A stretch of 64,000 nt of DNA from Acinetobacter bereziniae LMG 1003 = CIP 70.12. Its GTDB lineage: Bacteria > Pseudomonadota > Gammaproteobacteria > Pseudomonadales > Moraxellaceae. Below are positions 46,601 to 55,910 of this stretch, in pieces. The translations under genes and the position numbers were made by a program. Under the pieces are notes generated by a model, which was given only the letters and a program-made list of their open reading frames with translations, was not told the DNA's origin and made no database searches. The DNA lies in the NCBI RefSeq assembly GCF_000368925.1, contig NZ_KB849755.1, positions 277,639 to 341,638 of the forward strand. Reading direction: 5' to 3'. Within the stretch, counting starts at the first letter, position 1, and each line of letters begins with the position of its first letter.

Positions 46601-48146
46601 TATATTCAAAGGCTGGAATATGTAAATCATTGCCTTTTAGGTCGACCTGAGCATTATATTTACCTGCTGGCAAACTGCCTTTTTCATGCTGACGTACTAC
46701 CGTTGCAACATGAATATTTTGTTGCCCCTCTACAAGTGCGACATTGACTTGTCCCTGTTCACTGCTCAACCAACCTACATAAGGCACAGCGCGATCGATG
46801 TTACTCCAATTTACACCCAGCAACATCGGTTCAGGTTTTTTGCCCTTTTGTTCTGCTTGATCAAGTTTAACTTTCCACGATTCGTATTTATCAAAGTCCA
46901 AATTGGCTGTTAAATGCATACCTTGCTTTAACTCACCAACTGAAGCAATTTTTGCATCCAATGAAACTGGCAGAAAATCCTGAATCGCCTGAGGTATCAC
47001 TTTATCTTTTGGATTGAGTCGATCTAAACGCCCTTGTATATCCCAATGTACAACATCATGCCAGCCGACTAAGCCGGTAAGGTTGACCGCCCCCCCCATG
47101 AGCTGACCATTTAAGTTATTGATATTGAGCTGATTAACCAAATCAGTATGTGCCAAAGCCGTGTATTGACCTTGTGGAATATTTTTACCACTAATATCTG
47201 TGTTGAGTTCGAGATTTAGACCTTTTACATCCCCTTGAAATTTAGCTAAACCATTTTTTGATAAAAGTTCTTGGTCTAGCATCAATGGCCAATGATAATC
47301 TTTAAATATCAAAGCACCATTCATAGGTACATCATGTTGCATTGGATGAATGACTGCCCACCCCGTCAACAAATCTGGGGTTTTAGTTGCAACACCGGCT
47401 TTAATAGTGGCTAAAGAACCACGGGCATGGACGTAAATATCTTCAACATTTAAACTTTTTAACGAAGGTAGACGAAGAATAGCTTTGGCATTGAGTGGGT
47501 AATCTCCTTGCTTAAAATCCATGTTTCCTGTGGCATCTTTGACCGACAAATAGCCCATGTCCATTTTTGAATTTTCAAACTTCAGAGCAGTACCTGACCA
47601 CAATGCATTTTCCAAATGAATATCATTGATATCTACTTTTGAGGAACTGGTCTGAAATTGCAAATGATCCACATCTGCTTTGTCTAAACGCAAAACAAAT
47701 GGCAATTTGATTTCACTGAATTTAAAAGGTTCATCACTTGGCGGACTTTTACTGATAATTCTTAAATTATTGACATCCGCATGACTCAGATGAATTTCTT
47801 TTTCTAAAATTGCGCGCCATCCCAAAGAAATATCTGCACGATCAATTTTAACATCCACAGCAGTCAAGGTAACCAAGACATTTTTAAGAATGATTCCTTG
47901 CAGCAAATTCCCACTTTCATATTGATAAGTAATGATTTTTTGACTTGCAGCAACGCGATCTAATAAAAACTTACTGCCTTTATCAGTACTGAACATTACA
48001 GCCAAAGCAGCAATTAATAAAATAATGACCAAAAGTAAAGACATCAGAATATTACGTAATAAATTACGCTTCTTCGGGGTCATTTCTTGCTTGGGTTGAT
48101 CATTTTGCTGTTCATTTTGAACATCTTGATGTTCTTCATCAGCCAT
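43605..48146 (-). CDS. tamB: Translocation and assembly module subunit TamB
   Basis: A very long (1513-residue) inner-membrane-anchored protein that spans the periplasm as a beta-taco and works with TamA in outer-membrane protein assembly and phospholipid transport. Single N-terminal span near 28-50, then repeated beta-rich segments, and a DUF490 C-terminus (YITPDLYIRYGVGVFTPVNKLTLRYQMNKRLYLEA) ending in Phe. It follows tamA by 35 bases on the same strand, as expected for the tam operon. Confidence 0.95.
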   Translation of the reverse strand: MADEEHQDVQNEQQNDQPKQEMTPKKRNLLRNILMSLLLVIILLIAALAVMFSTDKGSKFLLDRVAASQKIITYQYESGNLLQGIILKNVLVTLTAVDVKIDRADISLGWRAILEKEIHLSHADVNNLRIISKSPPSDEPFKFSEIKLPFVLRLDKADVDHLQFQTSSSKVDINDIHLENALWSGTALKFENSKMDMGYLSVKDATGNMDFKQGDYPLNAKAILRLPSLKSLNVEDIYVHARGSLATIKAGVATKTPDLLTGWAVIHPMQHDVPMNGALIFKDYHWPLMLDQELLSKNGLAKFQGDVKGLNLELNTDISGKNIPQGQYTALAHTDLVNQLNINNLNGQLMGGAVNLTGLVGWHDVVHWDIQGRLDRLNPKDKVIPQAIQDFLPVSLDAKIASVGELKQGMHLTANLDFDKYESWKVKLDQAEQKGKKPEPMLLGVNWSNIDRAVPYVGWLSSEQGQVNVALVEGQQNIHVATVVRQHEKGSLPAGKYNAQVDLKGNDLHIPAFEYMATKGSLSGNAVVELPTEKRQLKWNALLNAKDFNPQSVVATAPVDLLNGQIKANGYAKPNQQLINLDAINLTGRIADQAKAETIQLTGKSTAAIIFNDAKAGGAFKGFAVNYDGALNASQMKQGSGLLKIRVAGTPELIKISELQHDGVAGKILANGLVHISNGIGWDINASLVRFKPQYFVSSVRGEVSGNVKTQGNWSDRLKKINIQQLNIAGMINNKPLRGRGNLAVVLNSDLKGLMPQQFEANNLFLSYASNQVQASGNAQNLRLKLNAPALYELYPGLRGTAHGYLNLQVQPRLSATANLAVDDFRFNDSLSIKKLSLKGELPTSETVPSKMVAQLETLRSGNREIQHAGITLSGTRKAHLLQLQAWNYYSKFYVQFAGGFNAQNDWLGQVQKGEFDSVRAHLLQQQHAPIIFNSAKSELYVGQHCWLSQQSQLCFDQPVRASQKHGNVSFVTKNLDLNDFAAFMPEGLALTGKLNGYAKASWAQGQQPKLDAKLVTRNGQIGIAAEDPNDPSTSMNYDEASIIAKSIKDGLLLRTDLKAPNVGTGYASVVINPYVDAKPMRGEVAFNEVQLKILKPFIADVRKLDGTLSLAGKINGTLTKPLFDGEMRLKNGEISMISLPVNLNNIQLYTSIRQDVATINGAFNSGRGVGKISGSVDWKNDPHVQMRLTGDKLLIRQAPLITAIVDTDMELDALPLSKKLTVKGKVDVPQALISMPESSATVVNVSPDVRIVKEGQNQLALLKAAQPWSIRADVSVNLGNKVIFQGFNSRIPLVGRLYLSQRGLETAMRANGAIGVSQKVTVEAYGQRLDLNRAIARFNGPLSNPTLDVDTNKSISGSTVGLRVTGTASSPNIQVYNDAGLSDQEAMNALITGRINEGSSGLSNAEGFKSDVNNTIAAAGISLGLGGTRAFTNQIGRTFGLSGLSFDAQGTGDDTQVSLTGYITPDLYIRYGVGVFTPVNKLTLRYQMNKRLYLEASQSLEKAIDLFYHWRF

Positions 48147-48181
48147 AATATTTCCAGTAATTCTCTTATATTTTTAGTTAA

Positions 48182-50950
48182 TTAAAGTTGCGAACCAATA
48201 AAGAAGTGCAAACGAATTGGTTTTGCTGGATCGGATATTCCAGATGCAACATCAATTCGAATCGGACCAATTGGCGACTTCCAACGTAGACCCACACCTA
48301 CGCTATATTCAGTATCATTACTAAATGACTTGTCATAAGCATTACCAAAGTCACTAAATACTGCACCACGCCAACCATCTTTAAATTGATAATTGTATTC
48401 TAACGAGCCTACAGCTAAACCTTGTCCACCTACTTTATACCCATACTCAACAGGTGATAAACTTTTATAATCAAAACCTCTAAGACTTTGATCGCCACCA
48501 GCAAAGTATCTTAAGTTATAAGGTACTTTTTCGAAGTCTTTGGCAAAAATATAGCCCACATTCAGACCACCCACAATTTGATGGTTGTCATTTTCGCCAA
48601 AAGAATACAAACCTTTCCATTCAGCACTGGTAATTGCCATATCCGTATCAGAAAGTAATGACTGACTACCCAATTGGATTTTATAACTTTGTTTATAGCC
48701 ACGTGTTGGATTGACACGATTATCACTGATCGTTTTGGTTGCTTCATAACCTAACAATAGTGATTCTTGCTCTTGATCAGAGCCTGGAATCAAAAATGCG
48801 TCAGGAATATTGGCTATATCGACAGGTCCATTTTGAGTGACTCGATCTAAACGATAACGCACACCCAGAATATGTTGCCACTCTTTACGTGATCCTTTAA
48901 TGATGCGGTCAACCCCAGCTACAGCAGATTCAATGACCAAGTCCATGTCATTACCAATACCATCGCGAGTTTCGCGTTCATAACCGGCAACTAAACTGAA
49001 ATAATCATTTAAAGGATGTTTATAAGGAATGTTATAACGCGCATCAATTGATTGACGAATCTGTGACAGCTCCATGTTTGCATCAAAGGAATGACCTAAG
49101 TGATTGACAATGGCGCGTCTATACTGACCACGCAAACGAACGCCTGTATCTGTTCCATAACCAATACCTGTTTCCAGACTATTTAAACGATCAGCATTTA
49201 AAGTCACAATCACTGGGATTTTTTTGGTTTCGCGCGCTTTATCCTTGAGCTGATCCTCATCAGACTCTTTTTCTTTTTGCTGTGCTTGCAGCTGTTTTAA
49301 ATTTGGGTTGGCTTCTTCGCCCTGAGTCCCGGCAAATTGATTTTCATTAACTACATTCTGGGTAACTTCTTTATCTGATAGATGTGCCTTATCAGCATCT
49401 GTTTGTGCTGCAAAAGTTGATTCAGCAACATGCTCCTGATCAACCAAAGCTTGTAAATCTGCTGGCAACTCCAGTGGTTTTACAATCGCATCAGGTTTAA
49501 TCGCATCTACAAGCGTGTAATTAAAATAACGTGAGTTGGTGAGATTATTTGCCAGACCGTTGACACGCCAAGCCGTATAATCTGCGCCATCTTTCCACGG
49601 TGCTAAAGTTTTTAAGATTTTTAAATCAATCGGTAACGGTTTAGAAGGGTCACTCATTCTAAACTCGACATCTTCTAATTTATAACGCTCGCCTGTTTCA
49701 TACTTTAAATTAATCTGCGCTTTATTTTGTGGTTGCTCCACTTTGACATCATGCAAACGCCAATAACTATCAAAAAATCCATTATTGGAAGCTGCATCTG
49801 CTATTCTGGTTTTGGTGGTTTCATATAAACCATGATTCAGAATATCACCTTCATCCAAGTCAGGTAATACACCAATCACTTGGAACTGAGCAAGATTTGC
49901 ACCAGGACCTGTGAACTCAATGTTTTGTTCAGTAACTTTTACAGGATCATTTGGAGTAACTTTTACACCTAAATGACTCTCATCAATTTTATTAAATCTA
50001 AATTGGGCATTGTAATAACCCACAGCTTGTGCAGCCTGAACTGCAAGTGTTCGCAATTGTGGCACTGAACCATTAAAATCAGAATAAGCTTCTTGAGTAA
50101 ACGTTCCGAGTTTGGCTTTTAAGTTGTTTGCCAAAACAGGAGGTGCACCTGAAACAGAGACACTGATTTTTGCAATCGGTGCGCCGTTGTCCTGTGGTCC
50201 TCGAATTTTATTGACAAGATTTCTAAAGAAACCTTTTTTAGGTTGCTCTTCCTCTGGAAGATTCGCGTTATGATCAACCAGGGTTTTCCCAGCTTCATTT
50301 TCCTGAACAGAAATTTGGTTATCTGCACGAATGGTTTGTATCAATTGATCAACATTGACTGGGGCTTGAGTGATCTCGGTTAACTCTTGTTGTGTGGCGT
50401 TACTGACTTCAACCTCAGGCGTTTTGCTCATGCCATTACGAAAATTTTGTGCTTCGGTTTTAGCCTGCTCTGCCACACTGTAAATTTCGTTTGCCATAGA
50501 CTGGTCAACACTGACCGCGGGTAAATCTTCCAAGTCCTCAAATTCAATCGGTTTGAAATCATCCTGAACACCAATATTCTGCTGTTGCTGTTCAAGCATC
50601 TTTGCACTATCAAATTGTTCGGGCTGCTGTTGAGCCTGTTTTACTTTCTCATCGAGTTGATCAATTTTCTCGTTCGATAAGCCTTCTTGTCTTGCTGCCG
50701 ACTCTAATTGTTCTTGATCATGTGTAATATTTACAGTACTTGAGTTTATGTTCTGACTATTCTGTGCTTGCTCTGCGTAACTCACGGGTACTGCAAAAAT
50801 ACTTAAAAAAACACTTGAACATATCAGTTTATTGATATGATAACGATCAAAGTGTAAATGAACACTATGTGAAAGCACAGATTTTTTAAAATTAATTTTT
50901 GCTGGCATACCACGCTCGAATGACCTAAATTTATTTGTAGAAAGATCCAT
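48182..50950 (-). CDS. tamA: Outer-membrane assembly factor TamA (Omp85 family), extended form
   Basis: The partner of TamB. The C-terminal part is an Omp85 barrel (RGFDYKSLSPVEYGYKVGGQGLAVGSLEYNYQ, then GVGLRWKSPIGPIRIDVA). POTRA-type domains lie at about 250-500. The 922 residues exceed E. coli TamA (577) because of a Gln/Glu-rich N-terminal extension (about 55-240) and an acidic insert at about 503-578 just before the barrel. A signal sequence (KLICSSVFLSIFAVPVSYA) starts after 40 residues, so ATG at 50908 (MPAKINFKKS) is a reasonable alternative start. Confidence 0.9.
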   Translation of the reverse strand: MDLSTNKFRSFERGMPAKINFKKSVLSHSVHLHFDRYHINKLICSSVFLSIFAVPVSYAEQAQNSQNINSSTVNITHDQEQLESAARQEGLSNEKIDQLDEKVKQAQQQPEQFDSAKMLEQQQQNIGVQDDFKPIEFEDLEDLPAVSVDQSMANEIYSVAEQAKTEAQNFRNGMSKTPEVEVSNATQQELTEITQAPVNVDQLIQTIRADNQISVQENEAGKTLVDHNANLPEEEQPKKGFFRNLVNKIRGPQDNGAPIAKISVSVSGAPPVLANNLKAKLGTFTQEAYSDFNGSVPQLRTLAVQAAQAVGYYNAQFRFNKIDESHLGVKVTPNDPVKVTEQNIEFTGPGANLAQFQVIGVLPDLDEGDILNHGLYETTKTRIADAASNNGFFDSYWRLHDVKVEQPQNKAQINLKYETGERYKLEDVEFRMSDPSKPLPIDLKILKTLAPWKDGADYTAWRVNGLANNLTNSRYFNYTLVDAIKPDAIVKPLELPADLQALVDQEHVAESTFAAQTDADKAHLSDKEVTQNVVNENQFAGTQGEEANPNLKQLQAQQKEKESDEDQLKDKARETKKIPVIVTLNADRLNSLETGIGYGTDTGVRLRGQYRRAIVNHLGHSFDANMELSQIRQSIDARYNIPYKHPLNDYFSLVAGYERETRDGIGNDMDLVIESAVAGVDRIIKGSRKEWQHILGVRYRLDRVTQNGPVDIANIPDAFLIPGSDQEQESLLLGYEATKTISDNRVNPTRGYKQSYKIQLGSQSLLSDTDMAITSAEWKGLYSFGENDNHQIVGGLNVGYIFAKDFEKVPYNLRYFAGGDQSLRGFDYKSLSPVEYGYKVGGQGLAVGSLEYNYQFKDGWRGAVFSDFGNAYDKSFSNDTEYSVGVGLRWKSPIGPIRIDVASGISDPAKPIRLHFFIGSQL

Positions 50951-51068
50951 GATTAAAAATCTTTCAAATACTCAAACCAATTGGTTTTACACATGATTTA
51001 AGGTAAAAACATGATACATGATTTTGAGAGATAGTTACCATTTCAACACATTTCTTATATATAACTAA

Positions 51069-52403
51069 ATGAAGTCTTCTACAATGGAAAAAAATGAGCA
51101 TATTTTAGGGACCCGACGTTTTTTACCGATGTTCCTCACCCAATTTTTTGGCGCTTTAAACGACAATGTGTATAAACAGTCCTTATTGCTCGTCATTACC
51201 TATGGATGGATTCAGCAACAATCAGCAAGTGTAAGTACCTTAAATAATCTTGCCGCACTTCTATTTATTTTACCCTATTTCATCTTTTCTGCGACAGCGG
51301 GTCAAATTGCGGATAAGTATGAACGTTCATTTTTAGTCAGAAATATTAAAATTCTTGAAATCATTATTATGCTGATTGCTTCGGCAGGTTTTTTATTGGG
51401 TAATTTGTGGATTTTACTGTTTGCTTTGTTTTTAATGGGTACTCACAGCACCTTCTTTGGTCCAATCAAATATGCAATTTTGCCTGAAATTTTAAAACCA
51501 AACGAGTTAATGTCGGGAAATGCTTTATTTCAGTCAGGAACATCCATTGCTATTTTGATCGGGATGATTTTGGGTGGCGCGGTTATATCACTCTCTCAAG
51601 GACATATGATTTGGATTTGTCTAACCATTGTCTCAATCGCTGTAATGGGCTATATAGCGAGCCGCTTTATTCTCAAACAATCAACCACCAACACTGATTT
51701 AAAAATTGACTGGAATTTCTTTAGAACCAGTTTCGAAACCATTCGCTATGCAAAAAGTTTGCCTTTAATCTTTATGGTTCTTTTAGGTAATTCTTGGTAT
51801 TGGTTCTACGGCGCGACCTACCTGACGCAAATTCCTCAATTGACCCAACAAAACCTGCATGGCAATGAAAACGTGGTGAGTTTACTCCTGACATTTTTCT
51901 CTGTGGGAATCGGTGTTGGTTCATTATTATGCCGCAAAATTGGTGGTACTGAAGTGAATATTAAAATGGTGCCATTGGGTGCGATTGGTTTAACTTTATT
52001 TGCAATTTACCTTGCAGGCAGTCTGGCTTTTGTTCCTGAACGTACTGGTGATTTGATTTCCGTTACAGATATGTTTAGTTCTGGTGCCCCTTACTATCAC
52101 GTGATGTTGGCAGTGACTTTACTGGGGATTAGTGGGGGTTTTTATATTGTTCCCCTATATGCCATGATGCAAGCATATGCACCAAAATCACATCGAGCAC
52201 GCGTTGTTGCTGCAAATAATATCTTTAATGCGATATTCATGGTTTCATCGGCGATTTTTTCTATTATCATCTTAAGTATCTTAAAAATAGATATTAAAAT
52301 TCTATTTTGTATTACTGCTGTGTTAAGCGCATTGTTTAGCACATGGTTATTAATTCGTTTAAAGCCATTAATCGCAACCACTCAAGTTTCTTTGGAGGAC
52401 TAA
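51069..52403 (+). CDS. MFS transporter, LplT-like
   Basis: A 444-residue transporter with 11-12 membrane spans. The N-terminus (FLPMFLTQFFGALNDNVYKQSLLLVITYGW) and GTHSTFFGPIKYAILPEIL are features of the LplT lysophospholipid flippase group, often fused to acyltransferases; here there is no fused domain. ATG at 51069 or the one at 51084 may be used. It is 1 base from coq7 and divergent from tamA. Confidence 0.8.
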   Translation: MKSSTMEKNEHILGTRRFLPMFLTQFFGALNDNVYKQSLLLVITYGWIQQQSASVSTLNNLAALLFILPYFIFSATAGQIADKYERSFLVRNIKILEIIIMLIASAGFLLGNLWILLFALFLMGTHSTFFGPIKYAILPEILKPNELMSGNALFQSGTSIAILIGMILGGAVISLSQGHMIWICLTIVSIAVMGYIASRFILKQSTTNTDLKIDWNFFRTSFETIRYAKSLPLIFMVLLGNSWYWFYGATYLTQIPQLTQQNLHGNENVVSLLLTFFSVGIGVGSLLCRKIGGTEVNIKMVPLGAIGLTLFAIYLAGSLAFVPERTGDLISVTDMFSSGAPYYHVMLAVTLLGISGGFYIVPLYAMMQAYAPKSHRARVVAANNIFNAIFMVSSAIFSIIILSILKIDIKILFCITAVLSALFSTWLLIRLKPLIATTQVSLED

Positions 52404-52404
52404 T

Positions 52405-53040
52405 ATGCGTCAATATACGGGCATTGATAAATTGATTCATTCTTTTGATCAAGCGTTAAGAAGCTTAGTTCCTGGAGCGACATCTGCACAAAGAGCCAAT
52501 CCATCCACTGAGACTGAAACTCAACTCGCTGTTAGTGAAGCACGCCATGTAGCAGGTTTAATGCGGGTCAACCACAGTGGCGAAGTCTGTGCACAAGCGC
52601 TTTATCATGGACAAGCACTGACTGCAAAACTTCCCAATGTGCGTCGTGAAATGGAGTTTGCTGCCATTGAAGAACAAGACCATTTGGCTTGGTGTGAAGA
52701 TCGTTTAAAAGAGTTGGACAGCCACACCAGTTTACTCAATCCAGTATGGTATGGTCTTTCATTTGGTATGGGTGCACTTGCAGGTATCGCGGGTGATAAA
52801 TACAGTTTAGGCTTTGTGGCTGAAACTGAACGCCAAGTGAGCCTTCACTTGCAACACCATATCAGTCAACTCCCTGCTCAAGATGAACGCTCGCGTAAGA
52901 TCTTGGTACAAATGAATGAAGATGAATTACATCATCGTGATACTGCATTAACTGCCGGTGGTGTAGAACTTCCAATCCCTGTTAAAATTACCATGACTGC
53001 CATTTCAAAACTGATGACCAAAACCAGTTATTATATTTAA
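52405..53040 (+). CDS. coq7: Coq7-type demethoxyubiquinone hydroxylase
   Basis: A di-iron monooxygenase for a late hydroxylation in ubiquinone synthesis (UbiF replacement). The 211-residue protein has the carboxylate/His ligands in HSGEVCAQALYHGQAL, EEQDHLAWCEDRL, VAETERQVSLHLQHH and NEDELHH. Coq7 rather than FAD-dependent UbiF is normal for Acinetobacter and Pseudomonas. Ribosome site TGGAGG is inside the upstream transporter gene. Confidence 0.95.
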   Translation: MRQYTGIDKLIHSFDQALRSLVPGATSAQRANPSTETETQLAVSEARHVAGLMRVNHSGEVCAQALYHGQALTAKLPNVRREMEFAAIEEQDHLAWCEDRLKELDSHTSLLNPVWYGLSFGMGALAGIAGDKYSLGFVAETERQVSLHLQHHISQLPAQDERSRKILVQMNEDELHHRDTALTAGGVELPIPVKITMTAISKLMTKTSYYI

Positions 53041-53052
53041 TGGCAGTATCTA

Positions 53053-53085
53053 AAAAAATAAGCCCTTGAATTGGGCTTATTTTTT
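53053..53085 (+). terminator. Terminator after coq7
   Basis: AAAAAATAAGCCC/GGGCTTATTTTTT with a 7-base loop. Confidence 0.85.
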
Positions 53086-53162
53086 AACTTTATTTTTGAA
53101 AATTTTAACTGTTCTAAATATTTAGCTGCTAAACAAAACCACATCTTTATGCTGATTAAATA

Positions 53163-53684
53163 TCACTCTTGACCAAATATCAACTGGGCACTATCAGGCG
53201 CCAATTTTGCTGTTTGTACTGGTAATAAAGATGGATTTAAGGGATATTTTTTCCCATCAAATTTTAACATCACTTGCCCATGCTGATGTGTATATACAAA
53301 CAGTTGCTTCCAGCCATTGTGCATATAACTGGTCACATATACAGGTGTGTCTACCAAAGTGGTTTTGCTTAAAAACTCAAACTGCTGATTTGCTCCACCT
53401 TTAAAGACCAACATAGTACAGCCCCCAGAGCCACACCAATCCTGTCCGCTTAGAAGGACAATCGCATCCTCCACTCCATCTTGATTCAGGTCATTAAATG
53501 CAACATTAAATGTAGGCTGACCCTGAGTATAACTTTCTACTTGCTGTTTTAAGTGTATCTCACGCTGTTGCAATGACAACGAACTTGTCGATTTAGCAGG
53601 TTGCTTTTGTGGTTTTTCATGACTAGTTGTACAAGCACTTAACAAAAATGCAGCACTCATTAAAATCATAGATCGAATATTCAT
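53163..53684 (-). CDS. Putative lipoprotein with a VCBS/FG-GAP-like motif
   Basis: A 173-residue lipoprotein (MNIRSMILMSAAFLLSAC with the LSAC box at Cys18). The mature part contains NDLNQDGVEDAIVLLSG, a calcium-binding-like repeat motif, and a short Cys pair (DWCGSGGC). It lies 11 bases after folK and is probably in the same transcript. Function unknown. Confidence 0.75.
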   Translation of the reverse strand: MNIRSMILMSAAFLLSACTTSHEKPQKQPAKSTSSLSLQQREIHLKQQVESYTQGQPTFNVAFNDLNQDGVEDAIVLLSGQDWCGSGGCTMLVFKGGANQQFEFLSKTTLVDTPVYVTSYMHNGWKQLFVYTHQHGQVMLKFDGKKYPLNPSLLPVQTAKLAPDSAQLIFGQE

Positions 53685-53695
53685 ATGTACTCACC

Positions 53696-54133
53696 TTATG
53701 CGGGTAGATCAATCACAGGAAATTGATGAAGTGGATAGCTGAATCGTACATCTTGCCAAAGATCAAACATTGGGATTTTAACGTCCAAAGCCAGTGGAAG
53801 TTTTTTGGGATTAAAATGCATTGTATTTAACTCCGCTCCCCAAGCAATTAAATCAATATCCAAAGAAATATGATGAGATGGTCGAGTACGTCCTGACTCT
53901 GCTTCCATCTGTTTTAATTGACAGATCATCTGATCGACTGATAAATGGCTTTTTAATAAACAGGCAGCATTCCAATAATCTGCACCAATTCCATCACGAC
54001 AAGGAATTAAATAAATTGGAGAAAAAACAGCTTCCCCCAGTTTTTTAATTTGAGTCCATGATTTTTGAAAATGATGTTGTGGTTGATTATTACTGGCTAG
54101 CGCTAGAGCGAATATCGTTTCGGTGGCGTTCAA
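53696..54133 (-). CDS. folK: Hydroxymethyldihydropteridine pyrophosphokinase FolK (divergent)
   Basis: A folate-pathway enzyme of 145 residues. The start IFALALASNNQPQHHFQKSW and the segment GADYWNAACLLKSHLSVDQMICQLKQME match FolK. The catalytic loop is unusual: GRTRPSHHISLDIDLIAWG replaces the usual R-x-G-P-R-T-L-D-L-D. The Asp pair is kept, as is a leading Arg. It overlaps folB by 44 bases. The assignment rests on position and these ends. Confidence 0.78.
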   Translation of the reverse strand: MNATETIFALALASNNQPQHHFQKSWTQIKKLGEAVFSPIYLIPCRDGIGADYWNAACLLKSHLSVDQMICQLKQMEAESGRTRPSHHISLDIDLIAWGAELNTMHFNPKKLPLALDVKIPMFDLWQDVRFSYPLHQFPVIDLPA

Positions 54134-54470
54134 GACGAATTCCTACAGAATTTGCTTGCGGGATAATAGCAGGCTTACGGATGGTAATCATAATCGATTC
54201 AATCGCAGGAAAGGTAGAGAAAAGCGCATTTAACACCAATTTCGCCGCATGTTCGATCAATTTTGGGGCAGCATCTTGAATCACTTTGGCTGAAATGTCA
54301 CAAATCTCAGCATAATTTAACGTATGTTCAAGTTCATCAGAATTTGAAGCTTGCTCTAAACTGGTTTGAATATGCAAATCAAGCATTAAAGGCTGGATAA
54401 TTTGACGTTCCCAGTTAAAACAGCCAACAACAGTATCGACTTTCAAACCTTCAATAATAATTGCATCCAT
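54090..54470 (-). CDS. folB: Dihydroneopterin aldolase
   Basis: A 126-residue folate-pathway enzyme (MDAIIIEGLKVDTVVGCFNWERQIIQPLMLDLHIQ) with catalytic Lys in AAKLVLNAL region and RKPAIIPQANSVGIRLER at the end. ATG at 54470 is used; an in-frame ATG eight codons further upstream is a weaker alternative. It overlaps the folK start, so the two are coupled. Confidence 0.92.
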   Translation of the reverse strand: MDAIIIEGLKVDTVVGCFNWERQIIQPLMLDLHIQTSLEQASNSDELEHTLNYAEICDISAKVIQDAAPKLIEHAAKLVLNALFSTFPAIESIMITIRKPAIIPQANSVGIRLERHRNDIRSSASQ

Positions 54471-54572
54471 GATTTTAAAATTTCTCTTATTCAATGAAAA
54501 ACCCTTGCGAAAATGTATTTATCAAGACTTGTCGTCAATCTTTCAAATACTTTTCACAAGGGGCGCTTCATA

Positions 54573-55871
54573 TTAATGCTTTAATAATGATGCTGGGTCG
54601 ATATTTTGAATCATCTGCAAACGTTGGTCAGCATAGATATCTGTATAGGGTGCAAGTACTCGCATAAAACGATCAAAATACAGCATTTGCTTAAACAATA
54701 AAGCAAAATCACGTGGGAAACGTATACCATGACGCTCCCCGACTGCCACCATATCCATCATGATATCGTTAAGATCAGATGGATTTGAAGTCATGATTTG
54801 CTGAGGATCAGCAAGCAATACACCACTAAATAAACGTTCCAAATCGTCTGCTAAAACGTGAGTGTCAATTTGAGTACTGGTCATACCCATTTGCAACATA
54901 TTTTCAGCCATTAGTTTGTAATCGGTCTTTTGCAATGCATCCATAAATGCCATACATGCTTGCCAAACTTCAGGTTTTAACTGCCCCACAATCCCAAAGT
55001 CGATAAAGCCAATTCGTCCATCTTCTAACAGCATTAGGTTGCCTGCATGTAAATCTGCATGGAAAGATTGGCACAACATTAAACTACCAAACCAAGTATT
55101 CATTGCTGTAATCAGTACCTGCGAAGGGTCTTTAGCAACTTTTTTGACTACTTCAAAATCTGTCAGTGGTACACCATATAAACGTTGCATTGTAAGAACA
55201 CGACGAGTAGAAAATTGATGATAAACCTTAGGAGCTGTTGCAGCAGTATTTCGAGAGACATTCAAATAATTGACAAAATCATCTAAATTTTTAGCTTCTT
55301 CAATAAAATCAACTTCACGAACCATACGTGTTTTGATTTCTTCAACAATGTCAGCCAAAGAAGCAAATTTAACTTTAGGAATGGCTTTTTCCAAAACCTT
55401 GGTTGCCCAATGTAGAACGTTTAAATCAGTATAAAGAATGGTTTCTACACCAGGCTTTTGAACTTTGATTACAACATCTTCGCCAGTGACTAAACGTGCA
55501 GCATGCACTTGTGCAATCGATGCTGAGGCTAATGGCTTTTCATCAATAGAAGCAAATATTTCTGACAAATCGCGCCCTGCAAACTCTTGTTGCAACACAC
55601 CTTGTACATAACTAAATGGTAAATAAGGGGTCTGATCCAAACAACCTTGAAACTCTTCAACATATTCACGAGGAAATAATGAGGGTGTACTGGCAATAAA
55701 TTGCCCTAATTTAATATACGTTGAACCTAATGATTCAAAGGTTTCACGCATCAATTTGGCATTACTGGGCTTTTCTGTGGCATATTTAATGCCTGCTTTC
55801 GCTGCAATTACAGCCGTTTCCCCAACGCGGGCGACTGAACGCAGACCATCGAGAAAGATATTATTTTTCAT
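54573..55871 (-). CDS. AarF/ABC1/UbiB family kinase-like protein
   Basis: A 432-residue atypical kinase of the ABC1 family. The KxGQ motif (GSTYIKLGQFIASTPSLFPREYVEEFQ), the Ala-rich loop (LASASIAQVHAARL), HADLHAGNLML and IDFGIVGQL are all present. It is shorter than E. coli UbiB (546) and lacks the C-terminal membrane spans, so it may be a paralogue with a different role in ubiquinone or lipid metabolism. Confidence 0.88.
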   Translation of the reverse strand: MKNNIFLDGLRSVARVGETAVIAAKAGIKYATEKPSNAKLMRETFESLGSTYIKLGQFIASTPSLFPREYVEEFQGCLDQTPYLPFSYVQGVLQQEFAGRDLSEIFASIDEKPLASASIAQVHAARLVTGEDVVIKVQKPGVETILYTDLNVLHWATKVLEKAIPKVKFASLADIVEEIKTRMVREVDFIEEAKNLDDFVNYLNVSRNTAATAPKVYHQFSTRRVLTMQRLYGVPLTDFEVVKKVAKDPSQVLITAMNTWFGSLMLCQSFHADLHAGNLMLLEDGRIGFIDFGIVGQLKPEVWQACMAFMDALQKTDYKLMAENMLQMGMTSTQIDTHVLADDLERLFSGVLLADPQQIMTSNPSDLNDIMMDMVAVGERHGIRFPRDFALLFKQMLYFDRFMRVLAPYTDIYADQRLQMIQNIDPASLLKH

Positions 55872-55910
55872 AATGTCAACATTAAATTGAGTTTGTTGGA
55901 GTTTAACAAA

